A stretch of DNA of 64,000 nucleotides from Shimia sp040225985 (lineage in GTDB: Bacteria; Pseudomonadota; Alphaproteobacteria; Rhodobacterales; Rhodobacteraceae). Below, one piece after another: positions 7,734 through 17,547 of this stretch. The notes beneath the pieces are model-generated. The model had not been told where the DNA came from, ran no database searches, and was given only the letters and a program-made list of their open reading frames with translations. The translations under genes and the position numbers were made by a program. Position 1 is the first letter of the stretch. Every line of letters begins with the position of its first letter. Location of the stretch: assembly GCF_040225985.1 (NCBI RefSeq), contig NZ_JBBPEU010000002.1, positions 558,001-622,000 of the forward strand. The letters run 5' to 3'.

Positions 7734-9980
7734 ATGGTGCAGGACACGCAATTCGAAAGCCGCAAACTGCTCGGTCGCCTGCGCGACACGCTGGCCGATG
7801 ACTCGGCCGGTCAGGCGCGGCTGGACCGCATCACCCATCTGATCGCATCGTCGATGGGGACCGAGGTCTGTTCGATCTACCTGTTCCGCGATGAGGACAC
7901 GCTTGAACTTTGTGCGACCGAGGGTCTCAAGGCCGCGTCGGTCCACCAGACACGCCTGCGCATTGGCGAAGGTCTCGTGGGGCGGGTCGCCCGCACCTCG
8001 CAGATCGTGAACACCGCCGATGCTCCGTCGGAACGCGGGTTCCGCTATATGCCGGAAACGGGCGAAGAGATTTATTCTTCGTTCTGTGGCATCCCGATCC
8101 AGCGTCTCGGCGAAAAGCTGGGGGTTCTGGTTGTCCAGTCGAAAGAGGCGCGGAATTTCTCGGCAGACGAGACCTATGCCCTCGAAGTGGTGGCAATGGT
8201 GCTGGCCGAAATGACCGAACTTGGCGCCTTTGTCGGTGACAACGCGGCCATGCAGGCGCGGCATCACCAGTCGGTACTGTTCCGAGGGTCCAGCGCGCAG
8301 GAAGGCGCCGCCGAGGGCCACGTCTGGCTGCATGAACCCCGCGTGGTGGTGACCAACCTTGTGGCCGATGATCCGGATGTCGAACTGAAACGCCTGACCG
8401 AGGCTGTGGATCAATTGCGTGTCGGCGTAGACAAGATGCTGGACGGGGCCGCGGGCGGCGACAAGGAACAGCTGAAGGTCCTCGAGGCCTACCGGATGTT
8501 TGCCAATTCCAAAGGCTGGATGCGGCGCATGGAACAGGACATCGCACAGGGCCTGTCTGCGGAAGCTGCCGTGGAAAAGGAACAAAGCACCGCACGCGCC
8601 CGTATGGAACAGGTAACTGATGCCTACCTGCGGGAACGGCTGCATGATCTGGACGACCTGTCCAATCGTCTGCTGCGCATCCTGACCGGACAAGGCCACG
8701 AAACCGGTGCGGAAATGCCGACGGACCCGATCCTGATCGCCCGCAATATCGGACCGGCCGAACTGCTGGAATACGGGCGGGGCCTCAAGGGGATCATTCT
8801 CGAAGAAGGTTCGGTCGGATCGCACGCCGCAATCGTGGCGCGGGCGCTGGCTATTCCTCTGGTGATCCATGCCGACCGGATCACCACCGAGGCCCTGAAC
8901 GGCGATCATATCATGGTTGACGGGGATCAGGGGATTGTCCACCTGCGCCCGGATGAAACGGTCGTGACAGCCTTCCGCGACAAGATCGCCATGCAGGCAC
9001 AGGCGCAGGAACGCTATGCCTCGATCCGCGACAAGAGCGCGACTTCGCGCGACGGGATCACCATTTCGCTGCACATGAATGCGGGCCTGATGGCCGACTT
9101 GCCCAGCCTTGAAAATTCTGGCGCGGAAGGGGTCGGACTGTTCCGGACCGAGTTGCAGTTTCTCGTGCGCAATCAGATGCCCAAACGGTCTGAACTGTCG
9201 GCGCTTTATGCGCGGGTCATGGACGCGGCCAAAGGCAAGCGGGTCGTGTTCCGCACGCTGGATATCGGATCGGACAAAGTGCTGCCTTACATGACGCCCG
9301 AGGACGAACCGAACCCGGCGCTTGGTTGGCGGGCGATACGGGTCGGGCTGGACAAGCCTGGCGTGATGCGGATGCAGTTGCAGGCGCTGCTGCGTGGGGC
9401 CAACGGGCGCCCCCTGTCGGTCATGTTCCCCTTTGTCGCGCAATACGAAGAATACACCCGCGCCGTGGCGGAAATGGAGAAAGCCAAGGAACGCGAACGC
9501 GTTCTGGGCCATCCCTTGCCCGAAACGCTGGAGTTGGGCGCGATGCTGGAAACGCCCTCGCTTGGGTTTGCACCGCAGAAATTCTTTGAAGAGGTCGGGT
9601 TCCTGTCGATTGGCGGCAATGACCTCAAGCAGTTCTTCTTTGCCGCAGATCGCGAAAATGAACGCGTGCGCCGCCGGTATGACACCTTGAATATCAGCTT
9701 CCTGACCTTCCTTGAAGGCATTGTGAACCGCTGTAACAGCACCAGAACACCGCTGAGTTTCTGCGGCGAAGACGCGGGCCGCCCGATCGAGGCGATCTGT
9801 CTGGCGGCGATGGGGTTGCGCAGCTTGTCGATGCGCCCGGCGTCGATCGGGCCGGTCAAAAGCCTGATCCGGCGCACCAACCTGACCGCCCTGCGACAGG
9901 TGATCGTTGAGGCCCGCGAACGTGGCGATCAATCGGTGCGCCCGGCCGTCATGGAATTCTTGCGCACGCAGGACCAGTAG
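7734..9980 (+). CDS. ptsP: Phosphoenolpyruvate-protein phosphotransferase EI-Ntr
   Basis: A 748-residue EI paralogue of the nitrogen-related PTS. The order is GAF domain (about 20-160), EI N-terminal helical domain, phosphohistidine domain with His364 in GSHAAIVARA, and PEP-binding barrel with GLFRTELQFL and catalytic Cys677 in SFCGEDAG. It passes phosphate from PEP to NPr as a signalling relay rather than for sugar uptake. Possible starts are ATG 7734 and ATG 7722 (four residues longer); GAGGATG lies just before the latter. No ptsN or ptsO is in the window. Confidence 0.95.
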   Translation: MVQDTQFESRKLLGRLRDTLADDSAGQARLDRITHLIASSMGTEVCSIYLFRDEDTLELCATEGLKAASVHQTRLRIGEGLVGRVARTSQIVNTADAPSERGFRYMPETGEEIYSSFCGIPIQRLGEKLGVLVVQSKEARNFSADETYALEVVAMVLAEMTELGAFVGDNAAMQARHHQSVLFRGSSAQEGAAEGHVWLHEPRVVVTNLVADDPDVELKRLTEAVDQLRVGVDKMLDGAAGGDKEQLKVLEAYRMFANSKGWMRRMEQDIAQGLSAEAAVEKEQSTARARMEQVTDAYLRERLHDLDDLSNRLLRILTGQGHETGAEMPTDPILIARNIGPAELLEYGRGLKGIILEEGSVGSHAAIVARALAIPLVIHADRITTEALNGDHIMVDGDQGIVHLRPDETVVTAFRDKIAMQAQAQERYASIRDKSATSRDGITISLHMNAGLMADLPSLENSGAEGVGLFRTELQFLVRNQMPKRSELSALYARVMDAAKGKRVVFRTLDIGSDKVLPYMTPEDEPNPALGWRAIRVGLDKPGVMRMQLQALLRGANGRPLSVMFPFVAQYEEYTRAVAEMEKAKERERVLGHPLPETLELGAMLETPSLGFAPQKFFEEVGFLSIGGNDLKQFFFAADRENERVRRRYDTLNISFLTFLEGIVNRCNSTRTPLSFCGEDAGRPIEAICLAAMGLRSLSMRPASIGPVKSLIRRTNLTALRQVIVEARERGDQSVRPAVMEFLRTQDQ

Positions 9981-10061
9981 GCTGCTTGGCTCTGGTAATC
10001 GCCGCTGGTTGGCCGCACAATGCGGGCAGGCAGTACGATAACAAGAGTCCGTTTACCCGAA

Positions 10062-11189
10062 ATGAGCGACACCTCCCCTTCTTTTGCTGAGCCGCGTGTG
10101 CAGGGGCCGTTTGACGGTGTCCTGATGACAGGCGAGAACAAAACCCGCTTTCTACGCGAATTCGGCATTTACGATGCCACCGGCAGCGCCCTGCCCGACA
10201 GCGATATCGGCGGTCAGGAGCTAAGCACCTTTCCCGCCGAAAACCCGGACCTGCCATCGGACATCCATACGATCGAGGGGCCAACCTTGTTTGCAGGTCT
10301 GGTTCTGGAGCAGTTCGGGCATGTCCTGATGAATTCTCTTGGACGACTTTGGGCGGTGGACCGTCTGCCCGAAGATGTCACGCTGGTTTTTGTGCCAAAA
10401 CGCCGTCCGGCCCCGCGCAATTACCCGTTTTTACGGATGGTGCTGGATATGCTGGGCATTCCAAACAAATTCGTCATCACAAAGGGGCCGATACGCCTTA
10501 CCGAGGTATACACCGCCAGCGACCTGTTCGGAGAACGCTATCTGGGGCGCGGCGCGCCTGCCTATTTCGACTGGCTTGATCAACGCCTGCCCCCCACTGG
10601 TCCCGTCACAGAGGGGCGCAAGGTCTATCTTACTCGCACGGGATTGGGCGACAAGGCCGGTCGCTTTGCCTGCGAAGCCCATCTCCAAACCCTGCTGGCT
10701 GCGCAAGGCTATGAGATCGTTGCGCCAGAGTCCTTGGGGCTTCGCGACCAGATTTCGCTCTATCAGGACGCGGAACAGCTTGTGTTCTCTGAAAGCTCGG
10801 CTCTGCACCTTTACAGCATGGTGCGCCGCCCCGACCAGAAAGCGGCTGTCATCAAGCGCCGAGAGGAATTGCCGGTGCTGATCCAGACCCAGATGAACGA
10901 CCGTCCGGGCACGCCGGTCACGGAACTGCATACACTGCGCCGGATTTTCTGGCCGCCGCTGCGCAGCGACCATTTGTCGATTTCCCTCTTGGATTTTCGC
11001 AAACTACGCGACCAGCTTGCTGCGGAAGGGTTCATCGACACCGACACGCCCTGGCACCTGCCCAGTTTCGAAGACGAGAAACAGTCGATGGAAGCTGGGC
11101 TTGAACCGGGTGAAAAACTGCTGAACCGTCAGGAACGCCGCGACTGGCTGCGCGCGCTGCGCAAGGCACGCGATGGCAAGGCGTGGTAA
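10062..11189 (+). CDS. Glycosyltransferase family 61-like protein
   Basis: A protein of about 375 residues with GT61/DUF563-type signatures: FGHVLMNSLGRLW near residue 88, KVYLTRTGL near 188, and the C-terminal YQDAEQLVFSESSALHLYSM near 235. These regions form the nucleotide-sugar and acceptor sites in this family. No signal peptide or membrane segment is seen, so it is probably cytoplasmic. The start is uncertain: ATG 10062 or ATG 10020, neither with a strong ribosome-binding site. It ends one base from the stop of a convergent sulfotransferase, suggesting glycan synthesis with sulfation. Confidence 0.78.
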   Translation: MSDTSPSFAEPRVQGPFDGVLMTGENKTRFLREFGIYDATGSALPDSDIGGQELSTFPAENPDLPSDIHTIEGPTLFAGLVLEQFGHVLMNSLGRLWAVDRLPEDVTLVFVPKRRPAPRNYPFLRMVLDMLGIPNKFVITKGPIRLTEVYTASDLFGERYLGRGAPAYFDWLDQRLPPTGPVTEGRKVYLTRTGLGDKAGRFACEAHLQTLLAAQGYEIVAPESLGLRDQISLYQDAEQLVFSESSALHLYSMVRRPDQKAAVIKRREELPVLIQTQMNDRPGTPVTELHTLRRIFWPPLRSDHLSISLLDFRKLRDQLAAEGFIDTDTPWHLPSFEDEKQSMEAGLEPGEKLLNRQERRDWLRALRKARDGKAW

Positions 11190-11190
11190 A

Positions 11191-11826
11191 TCAGCCGGAG
11201 TAGCCGAACTGTTCAAAGTCACCCGCATAGAAATCCCGCACGAGGGCGCGGTCCTGATCCGTCCATGCAACCACAAGATCTTTTGATTTCTGGAAACGCA
11301 GCGCCGGTTCGGCAATTTTACGACCCGTCACCTCGGAGAGGCGTGCAAAGACTGACCCCAGACCGTCCTCGAGGCGGAAGACTTGGGTCTTTTCACCGAT
11401 GAACTCCTGTTGGGGCCGCAGGTGGTTGTCGAACAGGAACGGATGCGCGGCATAGTGGTCAAAGGCAAAGCGCAGCCAGTCGGCGAATACCGATGGTTCG
11501 CTGTCCAGTTCCGGCGGGCGCGTGTTGCGACGCGAGCGTTCCTTGAGCCCCATGCGGAATTTGAACTCACTCTCGATCCGTCGGAACGGATCGCGGACAA
11601 TGGCGAATTCATAGCGGAACATGTCTGCCGGAAAGATCCTGTCTATGGCCGACCGGTGCAAATGCTGTACCGAACAGCGCGTGAACCCAAGCGGGTCGCC
11701 ATGAAAACCACGGTCAAACAGGAACTCCTGCCCGTGCCGCCGCAGTGTTTTTTCCACGCTGGTGCCGCCGCATTTCGGAATATGCGAGAAAAGCAGAAAC
11801 GCGTGGTCAATCACGTAAACCGGCAT
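11191..11826 (-). CDS. Sulfotransferase family 2 domain protein
   Basis: A 211-residue protein with the 5'-phosphosulfate-binding loop FSHIPKCGGTSVEKTLRR at about residues 13-30, and the 3'-phosphate-binding region FAIVRDPFRRIESEF near 75, as in PAPS-dependent sulfotransferases. The likely acceptor is a carbohydrate. It is tail-to-tail with the GT61 gene. Similar single sulfotransferases are frequent in marine Roseobacter genomes. The start is ATG at 11826; no partner gene follows on the same strand except the separately spaced flavin reductase upstream. Confidence 0.85.
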   Translation of the reverse strand: MPVYVIDHAFLLFSHIPKCGGTSVEKTLRRHGQEFLFDRGFHGDPLGFTRCSVQHLHRSAIDRIFPADMFRYEFAIVRDPFRRIESEFKFRMGLKERSRRNTRPPELDSEPSVFADWLRFAFDHYAAHPFLFDNHLRPQQEFIGEKTQVFRLEDGLGSVFARLSEVTGRKIAEPALRFQKSKDLVVAWTDQDRALVRDFYAGDFEQFGYSG

Positions 11827-11893
11827 CAGTTGGCCCTCTTAAGTTCTGCTGTCACCTTACGCATCCCGCCGGAAAGGGCAAACCGATGCGCAT

Positions 11894-12499
11894 TCAGTCA
11901 TCCGGGCGGGCCAGCGAGAAGATGTTGTCGACCACCGAGTAGTCACGATACCCCAGCCGTGCCAGAGGCCGGAAAGTGGTGACATCAAAAATACCGTCCC
12001 GGATACAGTCGTCGCGCATATGGATGCCGACCACCTGACCATGCACCACGAAATTGGCCTCGCCCTCGATCTGAAGGATTTGCGTGACCTTGCATTCCAT
12101 GCTGGCCGGTGCGCCCGCGACACGGGGGCAGTCAATGACCTCGCACTCGGCCTTTGTCAGGCCCGCACGTTCAAATTCATCCACGTCCTTGTCAAAACCA
12201 GTGGTCGAGACGTTCATGGCATCCTTGGCGGCCTCTTCCACCACGTTGATGCAGAACACCCCCGACTCGCGAATATTGGCGACACTGTCCTTGGTGCCGT
12301 CCTGATCAGGTTTCACGCCGGTCGAGGCGAACATCACCTGCGGCGGGACATAGGCCGTGCCATTGAAAAACGAATAGGGCGCAAGATTCGCCACCCCCTT
12401 GCGATCCCTCGTCGACACCCACGCAATCGGGCGCGGCGTGATCAGCGCATTGAACGGGTTATGCGGCAACCCGTGGCCGTCTTCGGGGCGATAGAACAT
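11894..12499 (-). CDS. Flavin reductase family protein
   Basis: A 201-residue FMN-binding split-barrel protein. The N-terminal segment FNALITPRPIAWVSTRDRKGVANLAPYSFFNG is the flavin-binding signature of the flavin-reductase-like domain (DIM6/NTAB type). Such proteins reduce FMN or act as flavin-dependent oxidoreductases. The minus-strand ATG at 12499 has AGGAG upstream (CTATAGGAGAGCAGG). It is divergent from the GNAT gene at 12581, sharing an 81-base promoter region. No monooxygenase partner is adjacent. Confidence 0.85.
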   Translation of the reverse strand: MFYRPEDGHGLPHNPFNALITPRPIAWVSTRDRKGVANLAPYSFFNGTAYVPPQVMFASTGVKPDQDGTKDSVANIRESGVFCINVVEEAAKDAMNVSTTGFDKDVDEFERAGLTKAECEVIDCPRVAGAPASMECKVTQILQIEGEANFVVHGQVVGIHMRDDCIRDGIFDVTTFRPLARLGYRDYSVVDNIFSLARPDD

Positions 12500-12580
12500 C
12501 CTGCTCTCCTATAGGTTTGCCCCAGAGGTAACGCCGTGCTAGGGCGGTTTCCACGAAAAAAAGACGGATGAGGCAGGCGG

Positions 12581-13072
12581 GTGTTCCAGCTGACTGTGGA
12601 AACGGACGCGGATTGGTGGGAGGTCGAGGCGCTCTATGACCTGTGCTTTGCGCCGGGCCGCGAGGCCTTGTCGTCCTATCGCCTGCGCGAAGGTGTGCCG
12701 CCGGTGGAAGGGCTGTCGCTGGTCGCCCGGGACGGCGCGGGTATTCTGGCCGGGGCCATCCGCTATTGGCCGGTCAAGGTGGGCGGACAGGATGCGCTGT
12801 TGCTGGGGCCTGTCGCCGTGCACCCCACCCGCCAGGGTGAAGGGCTGGGCGGGTATCTGATCCGCGAAAGCCTTGAGGTGGCCCGGACCCTTGGATGGGA
12901 GCGGGTCTTGCTTGTCGGCGACGCGCCCTATTATGCCCGTTTCGGGTTTGAAAAGCTGGAAGATGTGCACATGCCCCCGCCGACCAACCCGGATCGGGTG
13001 TTAGGCCAGGATTTGATCGAAGGCGCATGGACGGGCGTGAGCGGCGACGTGGTTTCCTGCGCCGGGTCTTGA
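12581..13072 (+). CDS. GNAT family N-acetyltransferase
   Basis: A 163-residue acetyltransferase with the acetyl-CoA-binding motif PVAVHPTRQGEGLGGYLIRESL (about residues 77-98) and the later YYARFGFEKL segment, typical of the YhbS-like GNAT subgroup. The start codon is GTG 12581, preceded by GAGGCAGG. The acceptor is unknown. It lies 32 bases before the EcsC-like gene on the same strand. Confidence 0.85.
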   Translation: MFQLTVETDADWWEVEALYDLCFAPGREALSSYRLREGVPPVEGLSLVARDGAGILAGAIRYWPVKVGGQDALLLGPVAVHPTRQGEGLGGYLIRESLEVARTLGWERVLLVGDAPYYARFGFEKLEDVHMPPPTNPDRVLGQDLIEGAWTGVSGDVVSCAGS

Positions 13073-13104
13073 TCCGGCGCGTCCCAATCCCAATCTCTTA
13101 GGGC

Positions 13105-13869
13105 ATGACACATGCCGAACTGATCTGGTCCGACGACCACCTGCCCCACGATACCGACACCGAACTGGCGCGGCTTGCAGCCCGATATCGCGCGGCGGGG
13201 GGCGTAGGCATCGAACTGCTGGGCCTGCTTGGCAACCAAGCGGAGAATCTGTTCGAGAGGCTGCCCCAACAGACACGGATGCATATCGATCGCGTGACGG
13301 ATCAATCCCTGCGTCAGGCGATGAAAGCCGCCCATGAATCGCAGTCCGTCATCGGCGACCGCGTCGGTTGGCTGAACAGCGCCATGGCGGGCGCGCTGGG
13401 TGCTGCGGGCGGTCTGGGCGGCATCCCGACCGCACTGGCCGAATTGCCGGTAACGACCATGATCCTTTTGCGCGAAATCCAGAGCGAGGCCGTGCGCCTT
13501 GGGTTCGATCCCGCCTCTGAAAACGTGCAGTTCGACTGTATTCAGGTCTTTGGCTCTGCTGGGCCGCTAGCCCGCGATGATGGCACGGACATGTCCTTTG
13601 TTGGTGCGCGCATGGCGCTTGCCAGCGGGTCCATGCAGGCCCTGATCGCCAAGATCGTTCCCAAACTGTCGGTGGTGCTGGGCAAGAAGCTGGCCGCGCA
13701 ATCAGTACCGGTGTTCGGCGCCGTGGCTGGGGCCGCCATCAACTATGCCTATGTCAGCTATTACCGCGAAATGTCCCATGTGCATTTCGGACTAAGGAAA
13801 CTCTCGATCGACAGTGGCGAGGACCACTCGGCTCTTGTTGCCGACCTCAAGATGCGGATGAAAGCCTAG
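13105..13869 (+). CDS. EcsC family protein
   Basis: A 254-residue protein matching the EcsC family. It has a helical N-terminal part, then glycine-rich hydrophobic segments AGALGAAGGLGGIPTALAELPVTTMILLREIQ (about 92-125) and VFGAVAGAAINYAYVSYY (about 208-226) that look membrane-associated. EcsC was first described with the Ecs ABC transporter of Bacillus; in proteobacteria its function is unknown. It ends before a bidirectional terminator shared with sulP. Confidence 0.82.
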   Translation: MTHAELIWSDDHLPHDTDTELARLAARYRAAGGVGIELLGLLGNQAENLFERLPQQTRMHIDRVTDQSLRQAMKAAHESQSVIGDRVGWLNSAMAGALGAAGGLGGIPTALAELPVTTMILLREIQSEAVRLGFDPASENVQFDCIQVFGSAGPLARDDGTDMSFVGARMALASGSMQALIAKIVPKLSVVLGKKLAAQSVPVFGAVAGAAINYAYVSYYREMSHVHFGLRKLSIDSGEDHSALVADLKMRMKA

Positions 13870-13893
13870 ACCCCGCCGCAGACCCCCAGAATG

Positions 13894-13924
13894 AAAAAGG
13901 GCCTTCCGTTTGGAGGGCCCTTTT
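13894..13924. terminator. Bidirectional terminator between ecsC-like and sulP
   Basis: Near-perfect 12-base arms (13896-13907 and 13912-13923, one mismatch) with a four-base GTTT loop. A-rich sequence flanks the left side and T-rich sequence the right, so it can serve both convergent genes. Confidence 0.85.
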
Positions 13925-13930
13925 CCTTTA

Positions 13931-15574
13931 TCAGTGTCCGCCAAGGATGCCGGTACGGACCGAATAGTCGACCGCGATCTCGTATTCGGGATCATCATCA
14001 CTGTCGACCATCAGGTGTCCGGCGCGGCTCAGCAACTGGTGACAATCCCGGCTGAGGTGGCGCAGGATCAATGTCTTGCCCGCAGCCTCGTATTTCGCGG
14101 CCACGGCCTCGATCGCCTGCAGGGCAGACTGGTCGGCGACGCGGCTGCGCTGGAAGTCCACGATCACGTGATCGGGATCATTGGCGACGTCGAACAGTTC
14201 GGTGAAGCCTTCGGCAGAGCCAAAGAACAATGGCCCCTCGATCTCGTACACCTTGGCACCGGGATCGCTGGCCGAATCTCGGGTGATGGCGTGGATCCGG
14301 CGGGCGTTCTGCCACGCATAGGCCAGCGCCGAGACAATCACACCCACGACCACCGCGACCGCCAGGTCTTCCAGCACCGTGACCACGGTCACCAGCACAA
14401 TCACAAACGCGTCCAGTCGCGGAACCTTGCGCATGATTTTGAACGAGTTCCACGCGAAAGTGCCGATCACCACCATGAACATCACGCCCACCAGCGCGGC
14501 CAGCGGGATCTGTTCAATCAGGGGCGACGCGGCGACGATAAAGATCAGCAAAAACAGCGCGGCGGCAATCCCAGCGATCCGCGTGCGCCCGCCCGATTTC
14601 ACGTTGATCATCGACTGGCCGATCATGGCACAGCCGCCCATGCCCCCGAAGAAACCGGTGACCACATTGGCCGTGCCTTGCGCGATACATTCCTGCGAGG
14701 CCCCGCCCCGTTTGCCGGTCATTTCGCTGACAAGGTTGAGGGTCAGCAGCGATTCAATCAGACCAATGGCCGCCAGAATGACCGCATAGGGCAGAATGAT
14801 ATACAGCGTCTCAAGGTTGAACGGTGCGAGCAATGCAGGCGGATAGATGCCTTCGCCTTCACCGAACGGGATATGGAAGGACGGCAGACCACCCTTGATC
14901 GAGGCCATGTCGCCCACAGTCGGCACATTGATGCCAAACCCGATCACCACAAAAGCGGTGATCGCAATGCCCGCCAACGGCGCTGGTACGATGTTGGTCA
15001 GTTTGGGCAGGCCCCAGATCACCAGCATGGTCAGCCCCACAAGACCCAGCATCATGGCAAGCTGGGTTCCGGCCAGCCAGGCCTCGGGATTGGCGGGATC
15101 CTTGAACTGGGTGAGCTGCGCCAGGAAGATCACGATCGCCAGACCGTTCACAAAGCCCAGCATCACAGGGTGCGGCACAAGACGTATGAATTTGCCCCAA
15201 TGCATGACCCCGGCAAAAATCTGCAAAATCCCCATCAGGATCACCGTGGCAAACAGGTATTCAACCCCGTGTTCTGCCACCAGCGCCACCATGACCACGG
15301 CCAGCGCGCCGGTCGCGCCCGAGATCATGCCGGGACGTCCCCCGATCAGGGCAGTGATAAGCCCGACCAGAAACGCCGCGTAAAGCCCGACCAGCGGGTG
15401 CACACCCGCGACAAAGGCAAAGGCCACCGCCTCGGGCACAAGGGCCAGCGCCACGGTCAGACCGGACAGGATTTCGGTTTTGATACGTCCCGCCGTAAAG
15501 CCTTCGTCCTGCATCACGGACAGGTTGGGCGGGGAAATATTCTTGGCCAGCAGGGCCAAAGCTGCGCGTCTCAT
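13931..15574 (-). CDS. SulP family inorganic anion transporter
   Basis: A 547-residue membrane protein with 10-14 predicted transmembrane segments over residues 30-420 and a C-terminal cytoplasmic STAS domain (about 430-530). The conserved N-terminal SulP signature is seen in ALVPEAVAFAFVAGVHPLVGLYAAF, and the GGMGGCAMIGQS motif lies mid-protein. SulP proteins carry sulfate, bicarbonate or other anions. The sequence resembles bicarbonate or sulfate carriers, but specificity cannot be assigned. It is divergent from mtnP. A role in exporting sulfate made by the Sox system is conceivable but unsupported by position. Confidence 0.9.
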   Translation of the reverse strand: MRRAALALLAKNISPPNLSVMQDEGFTAGRIKTEILSGLTVALALVPEAVAFAFVAGVHPLVGLYAAFLVGLITALIGGRPGMISGATGALAVVMVALVAEHGVEYLFATVILMGILQIFAGVMHWGKFIRLVPHPVMLGFVNGLAIVIFLAQLTQFKDPANPEAWLAGTQLAMMLGLVGLTMLVIWGLPKLTNIVPAPLAGIAITAFVVIGFGINVPTVGDMASIKGGLPSFHIPFGEGEGIYPPALLAPFNLETLYIILPYAVILAAIGLIESLLTLNLVSEMTGKRGGASQECIAQGTANVVTGFFGGMGGCAMIGQSMINVKSGGRTRIAGIAAALFLLIFIVAASPLIEQIPLAALVGVMFMVVIGTFAWNSFKIMRKVPRLDAFVIVLVTVVTVLEDLAVAVVVGVIVSALAYAWQNARRIHAITRDSASDPGAKVYEIEGPLFFGSAEGFTELFDVANDPDHVIVDFQRSRVADQSALQAIEAVAAKYEAAGKTLILRHLSRDCHQLLSRAGHLMVDSDDDPEYEIAVDYSVRTGILGGH

Positions 15575-15626
15575 GAAGTCAACCTGTGTTTGGAGGTGTC
15601 ATTTCTTGTCCCCGCCCCTACCGGAT

Positions 15627-15769
15627 ATGGCCCTATGACACAATGCCCCCGGACGGATCTGCGGGGATTGGCGCCGGGTGTTGCCCAATATTGCTGCACT
15701 GCAACAACAGTGTTGCGGTCCGGCGGCGGACAGCCACGGGCACGCGCCCTGTCCCGCGCATAGGGCCAT
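15627..15769. promoter_or_regulatory. Paired 11-base inverted motif between sulP and mtnP
   Basis: ATGGCCCTATG at 15627-15637 and its exact reverse complement CATAGGGCCAT at 15759-15769 flank the divergent promoter region, 121 bases apart. A small GCAAC/GTTGC hairpin lies between them. Two opposed copies of one 11-mer suggest a looping regulator or site pair for the divergent genes. No regulator is known to me for this motif. Confidence 0.35.
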
Positions 15770-15831
15770 TCACACATTGAAGGTGCGGTATCGCTGTGGC
15801 TTAGTGCGGGCAACCACAGACGGAGACTGAC

Positions 15832-16703
<872 letters not shown>

Positions 16704-16707
<4 letters not shown>

Positions 16708-17333
16708 GCCTTGATCTCTGGCTCGCTTTTATCGCGGCCTCGACCGTTCTTTTGATGATCCCCGGACCAACGATCCTTTTGGTGCTGTCCTATGCCCTGA
16801 CACAGGGCCGGTCCGTGGCGCTGGCCACGGCGGCGGGCGTGGCTTTGGGGGATTTCGTAGCCATGACGGCCTCGCTGCTTGGGCTGGGGGCCTTGGTGCT
16901 GGCCTCTGCCACCGCCTTCAGCGTGCTCAAATGGGCGGGTGCAGTCTATCTGGTCTGGCTCGGGGTCCGGATGTTTCGCAGCGCAGCCCAGTGCGACACT
17001 CCCGATCTGCTTGAGGCCCGCGCCCTGCCCGCGCGCGGCGTGTTTGGCCATGCCGCGGCGGTGACGGCACTCAACCCCAAAAGCATCGGCTTTTTCATCG
17101 CCTTCGTGCCCCAGTTCGTCGATCCCGCCCGCGCCGTGCTGCCGCAATTCGCGGTCATGATTGCGACCTTCGTCGGGCTGGCGACCCTGAATGTGCTGAT
17201 CTACGCGCTGGCGGCAGACAGGCTGCGGGCGCAGATTTCCCGTCCTGCGGTCCTGCGGGCAATGACACGGGCCGGAGGCCTGACCCTGATTGGCATGGGG
17301 GTTTTCACGGCAACCCTGCGGCGGGCGACCTGA
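16704..17333 (+). CDS. LysE family translocator
   Basis: A 209-residue membrane exporter with about six hydrophobic segments. The family signature is visible in the first helix (MIPGPTILLVLSYALTQGRSVALATAAGVALGD) and ALNPKSIGFFIAFVPQFV near residue 116. RhtB/LysE proteins export amino acids or related small molecules. Its ATG overlaps the mtnP stop (ATGA), implying co-translation. Export of a methionine-salvage-related compound is possible, but only the gene pairing suggests it. Confidence 0.88.
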
Positions 17334-17336
17334 CAC

Positions 17337-17367
17337 AAAAAAACGGCACCTAATCGGTGCCGTTTTC
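17337..17367. terminator. Bidirectional terminator overlapping the 3' end of the RHH gene
   Basis: Ten-base perfect arms (17341-17350 and 17356-17365) with loop TAATC. A-rich and T-rich flanks exist on both sides. The right arm is also the last codons of the convergent RHH gene, and that gene's stop codon (plus 17350-17352) straddles stem and loop. Confidence 0.85.
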
Positions 17368-17523
17368 TTTCATGAAGTCGCGGATAAAGCGTCGGATTTC
17401 CCGGGCCGCGCTGGTGTCCATATCCTTGCATAAATCGACGAACGCATCGCGTTCGGCCTTGTCCAGCCGCAGCACCAGTTGGCTGTCTTTCTTTGCGGAC
17501 TTTTTCTTGTCCTTCTTGTTCAT
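17350..17523 (-). CDS. Small ribbon-helix-helix (CopG/Arc-like) protein
   Basis: A 57-residue protein with a lysine-rich N terminus (MNKKDKKKSAKKD), then a short strand (SQLVLRLD) and two helices (KAERDAFVDLCKDMD, SAAREIRRFIRDFM), the pattern of an RHH DNA-binding domain. The start is ATG 17523 with a GGA element upstream; longer frames to 17808 lack sense. No toxin gene lies beside it. It is divergent from a small ORF and apt, and operator-like repeats lie at 17567-17597, so autoregulation is plausible. Its last codons form part of a terminator stem. Confidence 0.72.
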   Translation of the reverse strand: MNKKDKKKSAKKDSQLVLRLDKAERDAFVDLCKDMDTSAAREIRRFIRDFMKENGTD

Positions 17524-17547
17524 TCTGTTCCGTCTAGACGTGAGTGG

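Noticed and set aside
7695..9932. Open frame of 745 residues on the minus strand
   Set aside because: Complete antisense of ptsP; composition and lack of motifs mark it as a shadow.
13910..15763. Open frame of 617 residues on the plus strand
   Set aside because: It lies opposite sulP, is rich in His, Gln and Arg with no family motif, and has no ribosome-binding site. It is a GC-rich antisense shadow.
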